Assembly: GCA_028829895.1 (NCBI GenBank)
Contig: CM054180.1
Span: forward strand, 119,520,473-119,584,472
Direction: 5' to 3'
DNA: 64,000 bases
Origin: Sinotaia quadrata
Lineage: Eukaryota > Mollusca > Gastropoda > Architaenioglossa > Viviparidae
This document shows positions 35,471 to 47,250 of the stretch, one piece after another (within the stretch, counting starts at the first letter, position 1; every line of letters begins with the position of its first letter). The notes beneath the pieces are model-generated. The model was not told where the DNA came from, searched no databases, and saw only the letters and a list, made by a program, of their open reading frames with translations. A program made the translations under genes and the position numbers.

Positions 35471-35716
35471 ATACGCATGCAAATACACATATCCTGGCTT
35501 TTAGAAACGTGCTGAATAATGTAACCAAGACAATAATATTCAAGTCAAAGTGTGTTTCCCTGTAAGTGCATAAAATGGTTGACTTTTAAACTAACAGCAG
35601 CTTTCTACTTCAAACTTAATGTAGTTTATAAGCTAGCGAGAATAAAAGGAAGTGATGTAGGAAACCTGCTGAGGTTCGATGAGTTTTCCAAGAATTGTCG
35701 CTCTCACTTTGCTTAC

Positions 35717-36703
35717 GTCATCTTGGCACAATTCCAACGTCATGTCATCTGGCACGGACTTGTCTGAGACAACATTGTCACAAATCACCTGGAGTGTAGG
35801 TGTCATGTCAAAGAACGCATGTATCGGAGCTGACGTCATTGCATGTTTCACGAGCGATTTATGTTCGATAACTCTGCTTAGTTTTCTATCTAGAACTTCT
35901 TTCTTTTTAGTGTATTTTTCTTTCAAGCTCATCTCCAACTCTTTCTGGCGATTGCGTATACTCATCACGAGCTGCTCACACACATCATTAATTCTTTCTT
36001 TATCTTCTTGGAGTCGTTTCTCAGCGTTTTGTTGTTCTTTTCTAAAAATCAATTCTGTTGCTTCTAAACTTGAGTATTTTGACAATAATGTTTGCATCCT
36101 CTCATATCGTACTTCTAAAATGTCTTTAACAATACACTTCTTGTGAAAATCTTTCTTACACTGGGGACAAATAGGGACACTGTGAGTAGAACAGAAATGA
36201 GTGGAGTCGGTATCATGTATACAGCGTAGAGATGAATTTCGTTGGACGAGACAGTTTTGTATGTTCTCGCGATATTGCAGGAGATGGTAAGTCGGATGAC
36301 TCTGTGAGCAGATTTCACACAGCATTGTTTTACACAACCGACAGAAAGAAACCGATGGTATAATCTCTGGGTGAGATAAACTATTGCACCATCTATTATT
36401 TTCGAGTAAAATAAAACCATTATAATATTCTTCTTCTTGGAAGAGATCCGTAAAAAGATTTTCTTGTAGAATATTTCCACCACCGTTGCCCGCCAATAGA
36501 GGGTCCACCAAAGGGCCTTGGCATTTCGGGCAACAAATCTGATCGGAATTCGCTTCAGAAAGACACTTCTGGCAAATCCAGATGACATGTCCACAATATA
36601 AAATCTTTGGAATGTTGCATTTCTTGCATTTATGGCAGATTTTCTCGTCACTAAGGATCCACTTCTCATCGTCTTCACGGTTTGCTTCAACGTCATCACT
36701 CAT
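35717..36703 (-). CDS. RING/B-box/coiled-coil exon of a TRIM-like E3 ligase with NHR
   Basis: The minus-strand exon runs from a splice acceptor (TTTATCTTAG, above 36716) through a 13-nt leader to the ATG at 36703, and on to a donor GAC/GTAAGC at 35716, giving 329 codons in phase 0. A RING-like finger uses C23, C26, C37, H39, C44, C47, C58 and C61 (H39 to C44 is one residue longer than usual). A first B-box-like motif lies around C121-H140 and a second around C161-C190 (CPQC, HKKC). Residues about 193-285 form a charged coiled coil. This is TRIM architecture, so ubiquitin ligase activity is likely but untested. If the donor is not used, the frame continues to a stop at 35633, giving 356 residues. 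The nearest downstream exons on this strand, also phase 0, encode an NHR domain. Confidence 0.83.
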
Positions 36704-36830
36704 TCTCGACGGCTTGCTAAGATAAAGCAAATCACAATAATCATAACAATATCATTGGAAAAAGGAAGTATTGCTAAGATAAAAGAAATCACAATAATTA
36801 TAACAATATCATTGGAAAAGAGACGCGATT
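36704..36830. repeat. 57-bp tandem duplication at the splice acceptor of the RING exon
   Basis: Two copies (from 36716 and 36773) of a unit starting GCTAAGATAAA and including AATATCATTGGAAAA. Each copy holds a CTTAG acceptor on the minus strand, so two alternative acceptors precede the start codon. Confidence 0.8.
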
Positions 36831-36954
36831 AGTAATAAAAGTTTGATTTGCATCTAGATTTATTTAAAGATTACTGTGCAAATAGCATAATAAAAATATA
36901 CCCTTTTATTACATAAATCTCCATGATCATTAATTTAAACGAAACTATTGTTGA

Positions 36955-37915
36955 AATATTCGAAAATGTTTTATGGATATTTAAAACTATTGGCAAAAAT
37001 GTTTCATGGATATTTAAAATTATTGGCAAAAATGTTTCAGGGATATTTAAAACTATTGGCAAAAATGTTTCATGGATATTTAAAACTCTTGGCAAAAATG
37101 TTTCATTGATATTTAAAACTATTGGCAAAAATGTTTCATGGATATTTAAAGCTATTGGCAAAAATGTTTCATGGATATTTAAAGCTATTGGCAAAAATGT
37201 TTTATGGATATTTAAAACTATTGGCAAAAATGTTTTATGGATATTTAAAACTATTGGCAAAAATGTTTCATGGATATTTAAAATTATTGGCAAAAATGTT
37301 TCATGGATATTTAAAACTTTTGGCAAAAATGTTTCATGGATATTTAAAGCTATTGGTAAAAATGTTTCATGGATATTTAAAATTATTGGCAAAAATGTTT
37401 CATGGATATTTAAAACTATTGGCAAAAATGTTTCATGGATATTTAAAACTATTGGCAAAAATGTTTCATTGATATTTAAAACTCTTGGCAAAAATGTTTC
37501 ATTGATATTTAAAACTCTTGGCAAAAATGTTTCATGGATATTTAAAGCTATTGGTAAAAATGTTTCATGGATATTTAAAATTATTGGCAAAAATGTTTCA
37601 TGGATATTTAAAACTATTGGCAAAAATGTTTCATGGATATTTAAAACTATTGGCAAAAATGTTTCATTGATATTTAAAACTATTGGCAAAAATGTTTCAT
37701 GGATATTTAAAGCTATTGGCAAAAATGTTTTACGGATATTTAAAACTATTGGCAAAAATGTTTTATGGATATTTAAAACTATTGGCAAAAATGTTTCATG
37801 GATATTTAAAACTATTGGCAAAAATGTTTCATGGATATTTAAATCTATTGGCAAAAATGTTTCTTGGATATTTAAAACTCTTGGCAAAAATGTTTCATGG
37901 ATGCTTGTCTTCTTA
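36955..37915. repeat. 33-bp minisatellite with 198-bp higher-order pattern
   Basis: About 29 units of ATTGGCAAAAATGTTTC plus ATGGATATTTAAAACT. Because the period is a multiple of three and the unit lacks stops in several frames, it is open on both strands (a plus-strand IGKNVSWIFKT repeat, a minus-strand ILNIHETFLP repeat, and a further plus frame). The variant GCTATTGGT recurs at 37349 and 37547, exactly six units apart. There is no start context, domain or splice evidence, so I treat it as non-coding, upstream of and possibly in the first intron of the RING-NHR gene. Confidence 0.92.
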
Positions 37916-39369
37916 GAAAATGTGCTTGATGATTATTTATCTTTACTGCAAAATACGTTTATGGATATTTATCATGCTGGGCATTATTTATCTACAATAC
38001 AAAATGTGTTTCTGGATATTTGTCTTTATTGGAAAATGTTTCGTATGGGTACATACCTTAATTGGATGATGTGTTGTATGAGTGTGTACCTTTATTGAGA
38101 AATGTGATGTATTGGTATATCTTTATTGGAATATGTGTTGTGTGAGTATGTACCCTTATGGAAAGTGTTTGATGGCATTTATCTAAACTAAACCACACGT
38201 AACAGATCCCTTGAGTTCTGCAAGTTAAACTAAATGCAGGAGGTGATCTTTGAAATACACCTACTTTACAGAGCGCTGCCTAATACTTTGTCTATGTAAA
38301 TATTAAAAGAATAGTACAGCTAGTTAGATCTTAGATACAATGTTACGCTAATTTTTTATCTACTTGAATGTAGATGTCTTCATAATGAATGCACACATAA
38401 ACATATTTATTTGTGAAGGAGCATATATAGAAAGACGGATGTGTGTACCTACATGTGTACGACTGTTGTACATATAAAGATGGGTTGTATATGCATGTGT
38501 ATATGATACGGTTGTGAAGATAGTGTGTATAATAAATCACTAATTGTATATCATATCTTAAGGCTTTGGGGTGGGTACTTTATTTCACAGCCTTTTAATT
38601 TGAAATCCTTCACTGAGTGTTACTTACTCTTGGTATTTTTCATTAATGTCAGTTTACAAGTTAGTTGCAAGTTTTCTACAAAAAAAATGAACTTTTCGAA
38701 AATGTGTTATTCATTTAAACACAATATAGAACAGAAGAGAAACTCACAGAAGCTACGCATTTATGTAAGTATGAATATATGTATGAACGAACCTATAACT
38801 TTATTATGTAAGAAAATATTGGCGCCTCAGAGTTGATTGTACAAGACAAAGCAATTATTGTTGTTGACACAAAAGTCAAATACTTAGCCTACCTGAATAA
38901 TACTATAGTTAATAACATAGATCGGTGACATTTTCACGGCTTCTGAATGTTCGCAGGATGATGAGGCCCCTACAGGAGTTTCACTTTCTAATTATAAATA
39001 TTTTAGACTTAGAATATTTCTATTAGTGGCGGCTTCTGGTGAAGTGACAAGAGTCCTTTCCAGGCTGTTACTGGGTGGCTATGATGACTGACTGACAATT
39101 CACTAGAGTACATTGTTAGTTTCACTGATACCAATGATCTCTATGATTAGTGTTATAGTGTTAGAGCAGAAAGTAGTGGAGACTTCGGTCGAAGTCTTTC
39201 AAGACAATAACCTTCTAAGAATGAGTGTCATACAGAAATATGATGGCAGAATGTCACTGGGAGACCGTAATGTTTCTCTGTCCATGTTGTTTGTGGTCTA
39301 GTGTTTGTCTTTTCGTGTGGTTTGTGTTTAGTTATACTGCTCGTGTCTAATTGTGTACTTAGTTGTGTC
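37916..39369. other. No gene; decayed edge of the minisatellite
   Basis: Positions 37916-38170 carry diverged GGATATTTNTC/AAAATGT motifs that grade out of the 33-bp array. The remainder shows nothing recognisable. Confidence 0.5.
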
Positions 39370-39505
39370 TAGTTATGCAGTTTGTTGTGTAGCTATGCTT
39401 GTGTCTTGTTATGCAGTTTGTTGTGTAGTTATGCTTGAGTCTTGTTATGCAGTTTGTTGTGTAGTTATGCTTGTGTCTTGTTATGTAGTATGTCATGTAT
39501 TTGTT
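39370..39505. repeat. 36-bp tandem repeat
   Basis: About four units of GTCTTGTTATGCAGTTTG plus TTGTGTAGTTATGCTTGT. Confidence 0.88.
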
Positions 39506-40547
39506 CTCTATACATTTCGAAATGAATTATTTTTAACTTAGCAAAAGTCAGTGATGTATTTTAGAGACTAAACCAACTTATATAATGTCATGTCTGTATG
39601 GGTAAAGTAAATGCATATTATGAAAACTTCAAAGTTAAAAATAAGATGGACCCATTGACAAAAGCCTTTGACCACTGTCAGCCTAATGGTTCTTTATTAA
39701 ATATTATTTTAAAATAAAACCTATATAAAAATTTGAATTTTAATGAATATTAGGTATTAAATTAATTCAACTTTCAAAAACAAATTTCATAAAAGAAAAC
39801 GATTGTTCAATCAAATTTTGCACTTTGTTAGCTTAACGATTAGCAATGCTACTTTAATTTCTGCTTTGATTTTCTGTTTTACTAATGCCACTTTAATTGC
39901 TTTTTCGATTTTCTGTTTAACTAGTGACATTTTAATTTCTGTTTAAGATTTTGTATGTTACAAATGAACTGGATTTCGTTAGACCATCGGACAGTACGAC
40001 GCACAAGAGGGGAAATATGAAAAGAAATTGATCGAACTTAAATATGAATATTGATTTTGTCTATGATCAGTTCGTTTAACGCCAGCCTAGTTTTAAATTA
40101 TGTTTGTAACATTCACATAATAAGTAGACATTATTTCACGTCGTTCAGAATATAAAAATGGCGAAAAAACTGATATCCTTGTGATTCTTTAGAATGAGTT
40201 GAAACATTTCTTTCTTCAAACATGAGAAATTTAAAGCTACAAAATACCCACACGATCTGATTAAGGTGATATTCTGAGTCTGATGACTGGCATATTAGAA
40301 AATCGATTGTACAGTATATGTGTAACAGATAGATCACTGTCACAACTTCTTTGCAACAACATCAATATGAAATTAAAAGGCTATAATTATTGAAATTCTT
40401 ACATAAACAAGCATAGGGAGTCGATTGTCCCAGTCTACAGTTTTATGCGCTTCAATAAACAGATAAGTCATTTAGGGGTATTCTTATAACAAAGTTATAA
40501 CCCTATAAGACACATTACAAAGACCATTCTACGATTGTTTACTACGA
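39506..40547. other. No recognised gene
   Basis: AT-rich, no supported exon. Confidence 0.45.
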
Positions 40548-40549
40548 CA

Positions 40550-40594
<45 letters not shown>

Positions 40595-40665
40595 CAGATA
40601 GATGGATAGATAGATAGATAGAGAGAGAGATAGATAGATAGAGATAGATAGATAGATAGATAGCA
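40548..40665. repeat. (GATA)n microsatellite
   Basis: About 115 bp of GATA with GACA, GGAT and GA variants. Confidence 0.93.
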
Positions 40666-40704
40666 TTATGCAATTATTAGATAATGTTTAACAGATGAAC
40701 AAAA

Positions 40705-42770
40705 CAGTTGGTTTGTTTTTCCCACTAAAACTAGCATTTTATTTGTATACTAACACAAGTAGCCATCTAAAGCAACAAAAAAATAGTTGTAAAAAGTCAA
40801 TGGGCCTCAAATACTGCTTGCCTCCTTTAGTCTTAACCTCAAACAACTGTAACCCTAGTACACGATCAAGATGAAAAATAGGTAATGGGATAGGGAGCCC
40901 AAGTCCTTATCATCATAAGCATAGACTCTAAAATATAAATACTATAAAAATCACTTAGATCCATAACTTTTTCCTTTTAAAATATAATAGGAAAACAGCA
41001 CATTAAAGAAATATTTTAATATAACTCAAAGTCACGAAGAAAACGGTAGAACACAATATAGCTGTACAGGTAAACTAGTAAACAAAAAGAAAGACCGTTA
41101 CTAGCTTGCTGGCATCCAACCATTCACTGAAAAAGAAAACGAAACATTGCTACTACATGAAACATTTCTTCAGAAACCTAAATTATTCTAACTAAGTAAT
41201 TTTGCAGCTCTAAGTATAACAACTAACTGCAAGGAATAAAAACTTAATATAGATTGAAATTTGACCGATGCCGTCGAAAATTTACCCCTAGAAATGAACG
41301 AATCTTTCTCCATTTGGAGCATTCCCGGTCAAATTTGGAGCATTCCCAATCACATTTGGAGCATTAATATCTTCTCCAGACTCAAGTGAGGTTTTCTACT
41401 TCAAGTAGCCATCACTACCAGCTGAATCCAGCTCAGTAACAGGCTGATAATTAATCAGAATCAGAATTAATTACAACGACTTTCGTGAAACTAGCATAAT
41501 ACGGAAATTCATGATAAATTCAAGATGGCGGACAAGGACGGCCGGGTCTTAGTAATGATTTTTAACGTAAGAATATGAGCATGAAATAATAAAATATAAT
41601 TTTTAAAAATAATAGTTGTATAAATTAGTATCTAATTTTGAAGTACAAATGGTTTTAAAGTAAAATGTTTTTAAAATAATACTGTTTATGTAAGTTTTGG
41701 ACTGATGGATTTTTCTGTTCTCGATTGAAGAGCGTTAAACGAAATGCAGTTCAACTGATAACACTTATTTTAAGCGAGAGAAAATTCAGCCAACAACGTG
41801 AACATCACTAATTTCGGTGCTCATTTTTTAATTATTCCCAACTAATATAAATGAAACAAGAAAGCGAAGAAAATAATTACTTACAGACGGTATAGTACGA
41901 TTCCTCTGTTTAATTCTCAATAAAACACGTATGAACGCTGACGCAAAATAGCTTATGTGTTGTGCTATTTTACACCTGTATGCACAGCGGTCGACCGGCC
42001 CTTTAGCACAGTGCGTTCAGTTACGGGAGCGCACGCAAGCCTGTTGTCATTCGTCCTTATAATCACACCATAACTTGTAGAGCATCGAGTGATACAAAAA
42101 AGGTCACAGGACGGCGTAACCAAAATGGCGTCAAATATGGAAACCGAGGGTGGACCTAGCGCTGTGATTTATTGCTATTCAAAGAAAACTAGCATTCAAC
42201 ACTTTCTTAGTGACCAATTATAGTTTTCCCCAAATATATTGGAGTTAAAATAACGCTTTTAAGTTAATCAGAGATTCACAGTAAGTCCTTAATCAAACTA
42301 TGAAACTTAATCAATACATCAATTGAATTAATTTATTGATTTTAAATCTAATTTAATAATTAATAAATATTACTCTAACCCCAAACCATGTAACCGAGCA
42401 CAGTACACAGATAAACATACAACACATAAATTAGTCGTCAGCAATGACCATACAGCAAAAAGTCATTTCTACCGCTAGAGACGTCATGGAGTCGGCAAAA
42501 ACTACACAGCACAATTAATTCATAAGAAGCACTATAAGAGATTTTGACCTTGGCTATCCTAACATCCATTTCAAGTACAGTGCAGCGCTATACGCGTGTT
42601 GTTAAAGGAAGAAACTTGCATAAATTAACGTTCCTCTTTCAGAAAGAACAGACGATTTTCTCCCCCAAGTTTTGGTAACTATGTTCAACACTGTGCTCAA
42701 TATTCGAGTTCGGTGGGGGTGAAACAAAACTCATTTCTTTCTTAAGGACTACAAGAAAAATACACGTGTG
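40705..42770 (-). repeat. Dispersed repeat family C, copy C1
   Basis: The fullest copy of a repeat also found at 55100-56752, 58745-60085, 60836-61500, 61515-63178 and 63375-64000. On the minus strand it reads like a transcription unit: a segment with ACGCCATTTTGGTTACGCC and GGGCCGGTCGACCGC, a donor-like CGTCT/GTAAGT at 41879-41884, an acceptor-like TTTCTTTTTCAG just above 41126, and AATAAA near 40750. No conserved protein was found. It contains a private 21-bp triplication (41313-41370, TTTGGAGCATTCCC). Confidence 0.75.
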
Positions 42771-43984
42771 ATGCTTAAGAGTCTCTCTTGCACAACGTAA
42801 AGAAGATTAATGTAGAATTGTAAATAACCATTTATTTTTTCACGTTTTTTCGTGAGCTAAGTCTGGCGGAAGGGACTATTTCCGACTCTGAAGCTTAAAT
42901 ATGTAGTTGTGAGCACAACTGACTAACGGATGGTGGCTGGAGGGGTGAGATGAGTGATTCCAGTTAGCTGACATGTGAAGCAAATAAATAGCCAATCAAA
43001 CCCTTTTCCAATTACTTGCAATCGATGTTCAAACTGGATATAAGAGATGAAAAAGAACCCTTCTAACAGTGGAAATTTTTTCATTTTTTAGACTAGAACC
43101 TCCTGTCAGACTGACGAAAGCAAGTAACTGTGTAACCATTATCTCCACTCTTGCTTGGAGATTGGTGATCTGACTCAACTTGAGTTTTCTATGCCCCTAA
43201 GAGGTCAAGTTGTAATAATTCGCCAGACATTTAGCCATGCTGACTATTTGACTGCCTTTGTTCTTGCCAAACATACTCTCAGATTCTCAGAGCTGAGAAC
43301 AGCTACTGTCAGAGCAGCACTGTTTAGAACCGTCTCTTGGAGCACCACTGGTTATGAGGTTTTATGCCAAGATAAGTCAGTCTGCTGGATCCTATAATTT
43401 AAATCGTGTATAAGTAGTTGCAATTATAATATGCTAGTTTGTATTTAGTATATTCATTTAGAAATATATATTATTTGTGCTCAATACTTTAATTCGTCCT
43501 TTTGTATTTTTCATCTTTATTCATTTGTTATCTTTCTCTCCCTATTTTTCCATGTATGTGTGACGTATGTTGCTGTGTTCACAGACATCCTACTGTTCAC
43601 TTGGTACTTAGGGAATGTCACTAGATGTGTTGTAGAATCGATATTTTATCCACCACAAACGCCATCAGCAATCTGCTTGCATTCCTTCTGTCGTCTTGTG
43701 TCTCTGTGAGTCATGATACTCCAGGCCACGGCCGACATGGTCCTCTTAACAGAGCACAGACTCAAACCTCACAATGTGCTCCATATGCCTGACTTATCCG
43801 GGTCGCGAGAAACTCCATGCCGACAGCCTACTGTCATCACAGCTTGGCAAATCCGAGAAGGAAAATATGCATAAACTCTTATTTTTATCGTGAAAAGTGA
43901 ACACTAACTTTTGAGCACTTAAGACGCGTTACGTTGCTATGATTTAATTTTTTCACGACAAAGTTATTTTATATCATCCTAAGC
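42771..43984. other. No recognised gene
   Basis: An 80-codon plus-strand frame at 43155-43397 has no recognisable domain and no splice support. Positions 43640-43860 are richer in GC and may be a transposon relic. Confidence 0.4.
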
Positions 43985-44200
43985 TCATGAGTATTTGTTT
44001 TTTATTTCCCTTTGTCATCGTGTGACGTCAACGTCATTTAGTTAATGGATATGATTATTATTAATTAATTCATCATCATAACTAATTACAAGTGATGAGA
44101 ATCTTAATTTATTTTATTAATGTTCCTCCTGCAGACACAACTCGTCTCTCTTACGCCAGAGGTGTTTGTTTAGTGCAATTGTTAGGTGAGAATCTGAATT
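43985..44200 (-). mobile_element. Element family E, copy E2 (single arm)
   Basis: It carries GTGTGACGTCAACGTCATTTAGTTAATGG, then ATAACTAATTACAAGTGATG and AGAATCTTAATTTATTTTAT, as in the 53.6-54.1 kb element. Confidence 0.6.
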
Positions 44201-44224
44201 TATTTTCTACACTGATGTAGTTTA

Positions 44225-45590
44225 GCATGTGTTCGATTAAGCAGGCTAGTCGCCCACTGTGTTGGGTTTCCTTTTTTGTGGCTCCAATTTGGACTGTGTT
44301 GTATTGTTGTAATTTTATTTGTTTGTTGTCTGGTGTTCAGGTCTCTTGTAGACATATTATGTCTGGTTTGTGTTCTTTTATTATGCAGTGTAAGAGTGGT
44401 ATTTTGTTACTTATGCTGTTGCAGTTCCATGATATTATTTTTGTTTGTTGTTTGGGGTGTTAGGCTTTCTTTTGTGTTTGTGGCCATTGCGATGGTAGTG
44501 TTTGGCATTTGTACTGTCGATGTGTATTTGTGTGTGAGGGCAAAATCTGAAATATGTAATTATGATTTCCAGTGATTTGCTCTATTGGGGATCTGTATCT
44601 GAAGGCCAGTCCGGGTAGTATAGTTCGCCTGTGGGGTGGGATGGAGGGTAGTTGGAGTAGTGAAGAGCGTGTTTGTGTTTTTCTGAGAGTGGCTGGATTG
44701 CCTGTGGGGATGGGGTGGGGTGGGTGGGGTGGGTGTGGGTGATTATTTTGTTTTTGGTTGTTGCTTTTGTTGGGGAGTGGCTGCGTCTTCTGTGTTTGGT
44801 TGGGGTTTTTTTGGTTGGAGGATGGGTGGTTGTCTGTCGTTGTTGGTGTTGTTTCTTGTGTTGGGGCTGTGTCTCCTAGGTGGGGTGGGGAGTAGTGTGT
44901 TTTGTTTGATATGTTGATTTTCCTGGTGGTTCTGTGTTTGTTTTGGTGTTTTTATGTCTTCCTCTGGTTGTGTTGTGTGGAGTGTGGGGTGAAGAGGGAG
45001 GCTAGTGAGTTGAGTTCTATTATTGCTATTGTTTTTTCTAACTGGGGTGGTGGTGTGTTTTCAGCGACTAAGTTTATGTTGTGGGATGGTGGTGGTTCCT
45101 CGTCGGTCCGGTCGTCTTTGATGGGTGGGGAGGTCTGTTTGGATTCGTCTGAGTTGCTGTGTGGGGGTGCGGATTTCATAGTGTTTTCTTTGTATTTTGC
45201 TGTTGTCAATTTGTGGTTGGTTTTCGGTGTAGGTTGCTGCATGCTTTCGTCATTTCTTTCTTTGTGGGGTGGGGTTTCTTATTTGTTCTTGTCCGTAGTG
45301 TCCACGGGAAGGGGTACGATGTTGGGGGACTTTTATTGGTTGATCTGGGGGTCTGTAAGGGTTGTGTGTTCAGATATAGGTGAAGATATGTGTTGGTTGT
45401 TTTATTCCAAATGTATGTGAGTGAGTTTTTTGTGTTGTGGTTTTTTTCTGGCAGGGGTGAGCGTGAGGGTGGGTGTTAGCGTGCGTGGTGATTCCCTATT
45501 GCTGAGGGGAATGGGATGGGTGTATTGGTCTGTTTCCAGGAGGGGGGGGGGACTAACTGGTACTAACCCAAGTCAACAAAACAATAAACA
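44225..45590 (-). pseudogene. LINE 5' half: ORF1-like region and start of the AP endonuclease
   Basis: On the minus strand the right part is Pro/Thr/Lys/Gln-rich (a 96-codon frame at 44952-45242), like the low-complexity ORF1 of some LINEs. The left part (44443 downward) reads ISWNCNSISNKIPLLHC then KPDIICLQET. This is the N-terminus of an apurinic-type LINE endonuclease with its catalytic Asn and Glu, followed at once by a stop codon. The complementary plus strand is strongly G-rich and yields false hydrophobic frames. The RT/RNase H half lies next to it in the opposite orientation. Confidence 0.72.
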
Positions 45591-45654
45591 TCTCAAAAAC
45601 AACAAAGGTGAAGAATGGGGGAGGGAGGAGACACATAAAGCTTATTAACATTCA

Positions 45655-46091
45655 CCATGGCTCTAATGTACTAAATAATAGATTATAGTAGTGCAACCTA
45701 CACAGCCACAAACAACCCCCAAATCAAAGCCTTACAAACAATACAATACAAAGCACACACGCACTACCAAACAAAATAAATGAAGAATTATACTACCAAA
45801 CAGGGCATCTGACATTAAACGAAAGGAGAGACAAACAAATTTTGAAGCAATGGGCCACTAGAATACACCATGGGACCAACCTCCCCACAAACATACATCT
45901 ACTAACAAAAAATGGGACAAAAAAGGATATAAAAGTGCAATAAACAAGAAAAAGTAAGCCAAATAAGTGGACAGAAAACAGACTACCCCAATATCAACTA
46001 ACCAAGAGACTGCTAGAAGAACACAATCTAATCTCACTCAAAACTGAAGACCCAAACAGAAAACCACAACCCTGCTGGACAATCACACACA

Positions 46092-46146
<55 letters not shown>

Positions 46147-47250
46147 GCACGCACGCAAACACTCCAAGGACAGACCTAACACTACTCAAACAACTTAAGA
46201 AATACAGTAATCCAACTGTAGCCAAACAAAAAGCTCGTGAACATATAAACAAAATCTATTCCAACCACTACCACATGTATACAGATGGCTCCAAATACGA
46301 AAAAGGAACGAGAGCAGCAGCCCACACACCCACCAGCATGCACACATACAAACTGAATCAAAAAACCACTCACTCTTAACAGCAGAACTCATAGCAATCA
46401 AACTAGCACTGATATTTTACAACAAAAATAGAAACTACACAATCACAGACACACCTACTTATACTAACAGACTCGCTTACATCACTACAAAAACTTAGGA
46501 AACCCCTTCTCATCAACAAGATCACAAATCACAAAACAAATAACTACGCTAGGGAAAAAAGAATTACAAACAACACTACTATGGATTCCCAGCCACACCA
46601 ACATTATTTGGAATGAAACAGCAGACGTGAGCTAAATACTGGGAAAAAAACCACTAAACACACCAATACACACAAAGGAAATACATTCAGAAATCAAAAG
46701 CACAAAAGAAAGACCCCCACCCCAACTATCAAATATAATCCATAAAAGAGCAATATACAGACTAAGATACAACTCTGCACGATACACAAACAAATCAAAC
46801 CATAAGACAAAATCATGCACTTTTTGTAGAATAGAAAACACAATAGAGAAAAGGAAAATCATCAGAGAAACAACAGACCTACTAAATCTACCATTCAACA
46901 CCGAAACACTACTATATCCCAAAGAACATAATCAAAACCACATACAACTAGCACTTATCACATACCTCATAGAGACAAACACATTACACCTACTTTAAAT
47001 CATAAGCACGCGCCCGCGCGCGCGCGCACATACACACAATTTCTCAACCAACGCACAACAAACAGGAGCTCAGCCAACCCCAAATCAAACCCATCAGAAA
47101 GGCAAAGGCATAGACTTATATAAAAAAATTAAAAACAAAAACCGAGAACATTTTAAAGATGAAAAGTTTGCCTGCAATTCCTGTGGAGCGATAAAGTTAA
47201 CGGAAGAAAAATACGAACGCCACCGGTGTCTAAAAAAAAAATATAGCACT
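45655..47250 (+). pseudogene. LINE 3' half: late RT, RNase H and C-terminal zinc motif
   Basis: The plus strand contains, in shifting frames, IKALQTIQYKA (a segment after RT in I/jockey-type LINEs), an RNase H start YTDGSKYEKG near 46270-46310, and a terminal CNSCGAIKLTEEKYERHRC zinc-like motif at 47165-47225. An AC repeat (46081-46155) interrupts it and several stops and frameshifts are present. It is a decayed I- or jockey-group element. The same terminus occurs at 31186-31240. Confidence 0.72.
46081..46155. repeat. (AC)n microsatellite inside the LINE
   Basis: A CA run ending in ACGC units. Confidence 0.93.

Larger units (their letters stand above)
33529..35716 (-). other. Intron between RING exon and first NHR exon (inferred)
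   Basis: A 2188-bp interval with GTAAGC at its 5' end and a TTTTACAG acceptor at its 3' end. It contains repeat copy B and inverted-repeat element E1 and no competing exon that I can see. Confidence 0.6.

Noticed and set aside
36923..38098. 391-codon plus-strand and 338-codon minus-strand frames over the 33-bp array as protein genes
   Set aside because: They are read-through of a tandem repeat with period divisible by three, open in several frames at once, with no domain, signal or splice support.
41016..41123. 35-codon frame with ATG just after the acceptor-like site in family C, possibly a conserved micropeptide
   Set aside because: A similar start exists in C2 and C5, but C2 has a one-base deletion that shifts the frame and C3 lacks the ATG, so the resemblance is explained by nucleotide homology.
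43155..43397. 80-codon frame as a gene
   Set aside because: No domain, no splice signals, and it is surrounded by repeat-derived sequence.
44227..45648. Hydrophobic plus-strand frames as membrane proteins
   Set aside because: They are the complement of a proline/threonine-rich LINE ORF1 region and its endonuclease start on the minus strand.
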